From: FEN-1219 sp036563665
GTDB lineage: Bacteria > Pseudomonadota > Gammaproteobacteria > Steroidobacterales > Rariloculaceae
NCBI GenBank assembly: GCA_036563665.1
Contig: DATCLY010000075.1
Coordinates: 76,873-140,872, forward strand
DNA length: 64,000 bases
Direction of reading: 5' to 3'
The notes below the pieces were generated by a model. The model had not been told where the DNA came from. It made no database searches and saw only the letters and a list, made by a program, of their open reading frames with translations. Below, one piece after another: positions 61,730-64,000 of the stretch (within the stretch, counting starts at the first letter, position 1; each line of letters starts with the position of its first letter). A program made the position numbers and the translations under genes.

Positions 61730-63280
61730 TTGACAGCGACGCACGACTTCAGCCGCCTCGCCGGCATGGTCACGGATCTGACCGAGGCGATGCCCCGCGA
61801 GCGACGCTACGGGAGGCTTCTCGACGCGTTTCGCGCGAGCTTTCCGTGCGATGCGATCGCGCTGCTCGAGCTCGACGGCGGCGTGCTCGTTCCACGTGCG
61901 GTGCAGGGCTTCAGCCGCGACACGCTCGGCCGCCGCTTCGTCGTGACGGAGCATCCGCGGCTCGCGCAGCTGCTGCACAGCCGCTCGCCGGTCCGCTTCC
62001 CGGCCGACTCGGCGCTGCCGGATCCATACGATGGGCTCGTCGAGAACGTTCACGGTCACCTGTACGTCCACGACTGCATGGGCGTGGGCCTGTACGTCGA
62101 GGGCAAGCCGTGGGGCGTTCTGACGCTCGATGCGTTGCGACCGGGTCAGTTCGACGCGATCGACGGCAACGTCTTCGATGCGTTCGCGGCCGTCGCGGCG
62201 GCCACCGTGCGGGCGGCCGAGTGGATCCAGAGCCTCGAGCAGCAGCTCGAGCGGCACCACCGCGTGAACCTGTGGGGCCTGCACGAAGGCGTGCCGGACG
62301 AGCTGATCGGCGAGAGCGAGCCGATCATCCGGCTGCAGCGCGAGGCGCGCACGGTCGCGCCGTCGGACCTGCCGGTCCTGATCCTCGGCGAGACCGGCGT
62401 CGGTAAGGAGCTCGTCGCGAGGCTGATCCACCACCACTCGTCGCGCGCGCAGGAGCCGATGGTGCACTTGAATTGCGCGGCGCTGCCCGAGTCGCTCGCC
62501 GAGAGCGAGCTCTTCGGGCACGTGCGCGGCGCCTTCTCCGGCGCGACGGAGGACCGCATCGGCAAGTTCGAGCTCGCGCACGAAGGCACGCTGTTCCTCG
62601 ACGAAGTGGGCGAGCTGCCGCTGGCCGTGCAGGCGAAGCTGCTTCGCGCGCTGCAGAGCGGCGAGATCCAGCGTCTCGGCTGCGACCGCGCGCGGCGCGT
62701 CGACGTGCGGCTGATCGCGGCCACGAACCGCGATCTCAAGGAAGAAGTGCTCGCCGGGCGCTTCCGGCTGGACCTGTACCATCGCTTGAGCGTCTACCCG
62801 CTGCTCGTGCCGCCGCTGCGCGAACGCGGCGACGACGTGCTGCTCCTCGCCGGCTACTTTCTCGAGCGCAACCAGCGTCGGCTGGGTCTGCGCGGCGTGC
62901 GGCTCAGTGCGGCCGCGCGCCGGTGGCTACGGCAATACTCGTGGCCCGGAAACGTCCGCGAGCTCGAGCACGCGCTGTCGCGCGCGATCATCAGGGCGCT
63001 GGCGGACGGGCACCCGCGCGACCAGTTGCTCGAGCTCGCGCCCAAGCACCTCGGCGCGGACGACGTGGGCGACGCGCCTGCGGCGAGCGCGCGAGAGCCG
63101 GACGTGACACTGCCGCAACGCATGGTGACCCTGCGCGAGGCGGTGGACGATTTCCGGCGCCAACTGATCGCGAATCGGCTCGAGACGTACGGCGGGAACT
63201 GCGCGGCCGCCGCGCGTTCGCTCGGCCTCGACCGCGGGAACTTTCATCGCTTGCTGAAGAAGCTCGGCTTGAAGGCGTAG
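61730..63280 (+). CDS. norR: NorR-type NO-responsive sigma-54 activator
   Basis: 516 residues from a TTG start. N-terminal GAF domain (about 20-165) with EHPRLAQLL and the acidic pairs PDPYDG (Asp98, Asp101) and TLDAL (Asp134), which resemble the non-haem iron site of E. coli NorR. AAA+ domain: Walker A GETGVGKE (220-227), sigma-54 contact loop GAFSGA (267-272, a Ser variant of GAFTGA), Walker B GTLFLDEVGEL, and YSWPGNVRELEH. C-terminal Fis-type HTH (GGNCAAAARSLGLDRGNFHRLLKKL). It is divergent from the nirK operon, which it presumably activates when nitric oxide binds. Confidence 0.94.
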   Translation: MTATHDFSRLAGMVTDLTEAMPRERRYGRLLDAFRASFPCDAIALLELDGGVLVPRAVQGFSRDTLGRRFVVTEHPRLAQLLHSRSPVRFPADSALPDPYDGLVENVHGHLYVHDCMGVGLYVEGKPWGVLTLDALRPGQFDAIDGNVFDAFAAVAAATVRAAEWIQSLEQQLERHHRVNLWGLHEGVPDELIGESEPIIRLQREARTVAPSDLPVLILGETGVGKELVARLIHHHSSRAQEPMVHLNCAALPESLAESELFGHVRGAFSGATEDRIGKFELAHEGTLFLDEVGELPLAVQAKLLRALQSGEIQRLGCDRARRVDVRLIAATNRDLKEEVLAGRFRLDLYHRLSVYPLLVPPLRERGDDVLLLAGYFLERNQRRLGLRGVRLSAAARRWLRQYSWPGNVRELEHALSRAIIRALADGHPRDQLLELAPKHLGADDVGDAPAASAREPDVTLPQRMVTLREAVDDFRRQLIANRLETYGGNCAAAARSLGLDRGNFHRLLKKLGLKA

Positions 63281-63324
63281 TGCCGCGCGGAGCACCGCGG
63301 CGCTCGGGCTCGGCTCCTGCGAGA

Positions 63325-64000
63325 TGGCGGTGGCGACGAGCCTGGCTCCGGCGCTGCGCGGCGTACGAGACGGGATCGTGCGGAGCGATGCCGTACAGCC
63401 GCGAGCTCGCGAGCCGCGAAGCCCCGAGCGCAATCGCGATGCCCGCCACGACGCCCAGGCTCGCGAGCCACAGGCTGCGCTCCACGACCATGGACGCGAC
63501 GCGCGCCGGCCGCGCGCCGAGCGCGACGCGCACGCCGATCTCCTGCGTGCGCCGCGCGACCTGAAACGCCATGCTGCCGTAGATGCCGGCGAGCGCGAGC
63601 AGGAGCGCCGTGCCGCCGAACACGCCGAGCAACACGAGGTTCAGGCGACGCGGCGCGAGCTGCGCGAGCACGGTCCAGTCGATGCGGACCGCGTCGGCGC
63701 GCGGCAGCCGGTCTGCCGCGAGCGCCACGAGCGCGTCGCTGCCCCAAGCCGCGAGCACGAGAGTCGCCGCGTTCGCCGCCGGCTCTGCCGCTGCAGGTCG
63801 CTGAAGTTGGGCTCCGAGAGGTTGTTGCTGATCCTGCCGCTCTCGTTGACCTGCAGCACGCGCACGATGCGCACGGGCTCGGGGTACGGCAGCGGCTCGA
63901 GCAGCACGCCGTTCACGACGCTGAAGATGAGCGTGCAGGTGCCGATGCCGAGCGCGAGCGTGGCGACGACCACGCCGCTGAATGCCGGATAGCGCAGGAC
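63325..64000 (-). pseudogene. MacB/FtsX-type ABC permease, internally deleted, off the right edge
   Basis: Read on the minus strand from the window edge: RYPAFSGVVVATLALGIG, TCTLIFSVVNGVLLEPLPYPEP and ISNNLSEPNFSDLQRQSR are the start of an ADOP permease. At about 63780 most of the periplasmic domain and the first FtsX domain are missing and the frame changes; reading resumes at TLVLAAWGSDALVAL, LVLLGVFGGTALLLALAGIYG and VARRTQEIGVRVALGARPARV, then SLGVVAGIAIALGASRL. Near 63355 another shift leads to AGARLVATAIS and the final TM is lost. The 5' end lies beyond the window. Confidence 0.82.

Overview
The window is very GC-rich, densely coded on both strands, and uses many GTG and TTG starts. Gene content (AroE, glutathione reductase, oligopeptidase A, XthA, NorR with a sigma-54 promoter, a DUF3649/PepSY/DUF3325 iron cluster, four TonB-dependent receptors) points to a high-GC gammaproteobacterium, perhaps near Steroidobacteraceae, Nevskiales or Xanthomonadales. 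The phylum and class come from family knowledge; the family-level placement is a guess. No tRNA, rRNA, CRISPR array, prophage or insertion sequence was seen.

Layout. 1-9.3 kb: end of a secreted subtilase, then housekeeping genes (tag, aroE, gor, oligopeptidase A, xthA) and an HD phosphohydrolase. 9.3-12 kb: a MatC-like carboxylate transporter with an MmgE/PrpD protein. 12.2-16.6 kb: an iron-uptake operon (siderophore receptor, DUF3649, PepSY protein, DUF3325) preceded by an 11-bp-phased GTTAAC array. 16.7-21.3 kb: a Tat-exported sulfatase, a broken SDR gene and broken AraC regulator facing each other, and an orphan flavin disulfide reductase. 21.5-29.2 kb: a large TonB receptor, a p-cresol methylhydroxylase-type flavocytochrome pair, a LysR remnant, a 34-residue membrane peptide and a second (BtuB-like) receptor. 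29.3-34.4 kb: a MocR regulator divergent from a LysE exporter, a broken LiaF-like gene, a secreted protein with a cytochrome b561, and a UBP zinc finger. 34.6-39.1 kb: two decayed FtsX/MacB permeases flanking an arylmalonate-decarboxylase-like protein and a glutathionyl-hydroquinone reductase, which reads in frame with one permease stump. 39.2-44.6 kb: PQQ dehydrogenase, PepA and AbgT. 44.7-53.9 kb: tandem MFS exporters plus YihY, an Abhydrolase_9 protein, two outer-membrane-type proteins and a frameshifted hydrolase. 54.2-63.3 kb: a six-gene operon (nirK, two cytochromes c, two-domain multicopper oxidase, TonB receptor, beta-propeller/thioredoxin fusion) facing a norR gene. The right edge holds a third decayed permease.

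Two themes stand out. First, the 54-63 kb operon looks like a coherent nitrite/NO and copper module. NorR would activate a sigma-54 promoter driving a copper nitrite reductase, its electron donors, a second copper oxidase, an outer-membrane receptor that may bring in copper, and a periplasmic CxxC fusion protein that may help metallate or reduce the copper sites. This combination is the best candidate here for an undescribed system. Second, many accessory genes carry internal deletions, truncations or single-base frameshifts (SDR, AraC, LysR, LiaF-like, methyltransferase, hydrolase, three permeases), while the housekeeping genes are intact. That suggests active gene decay, although some single-base lesions could be assembly errors.
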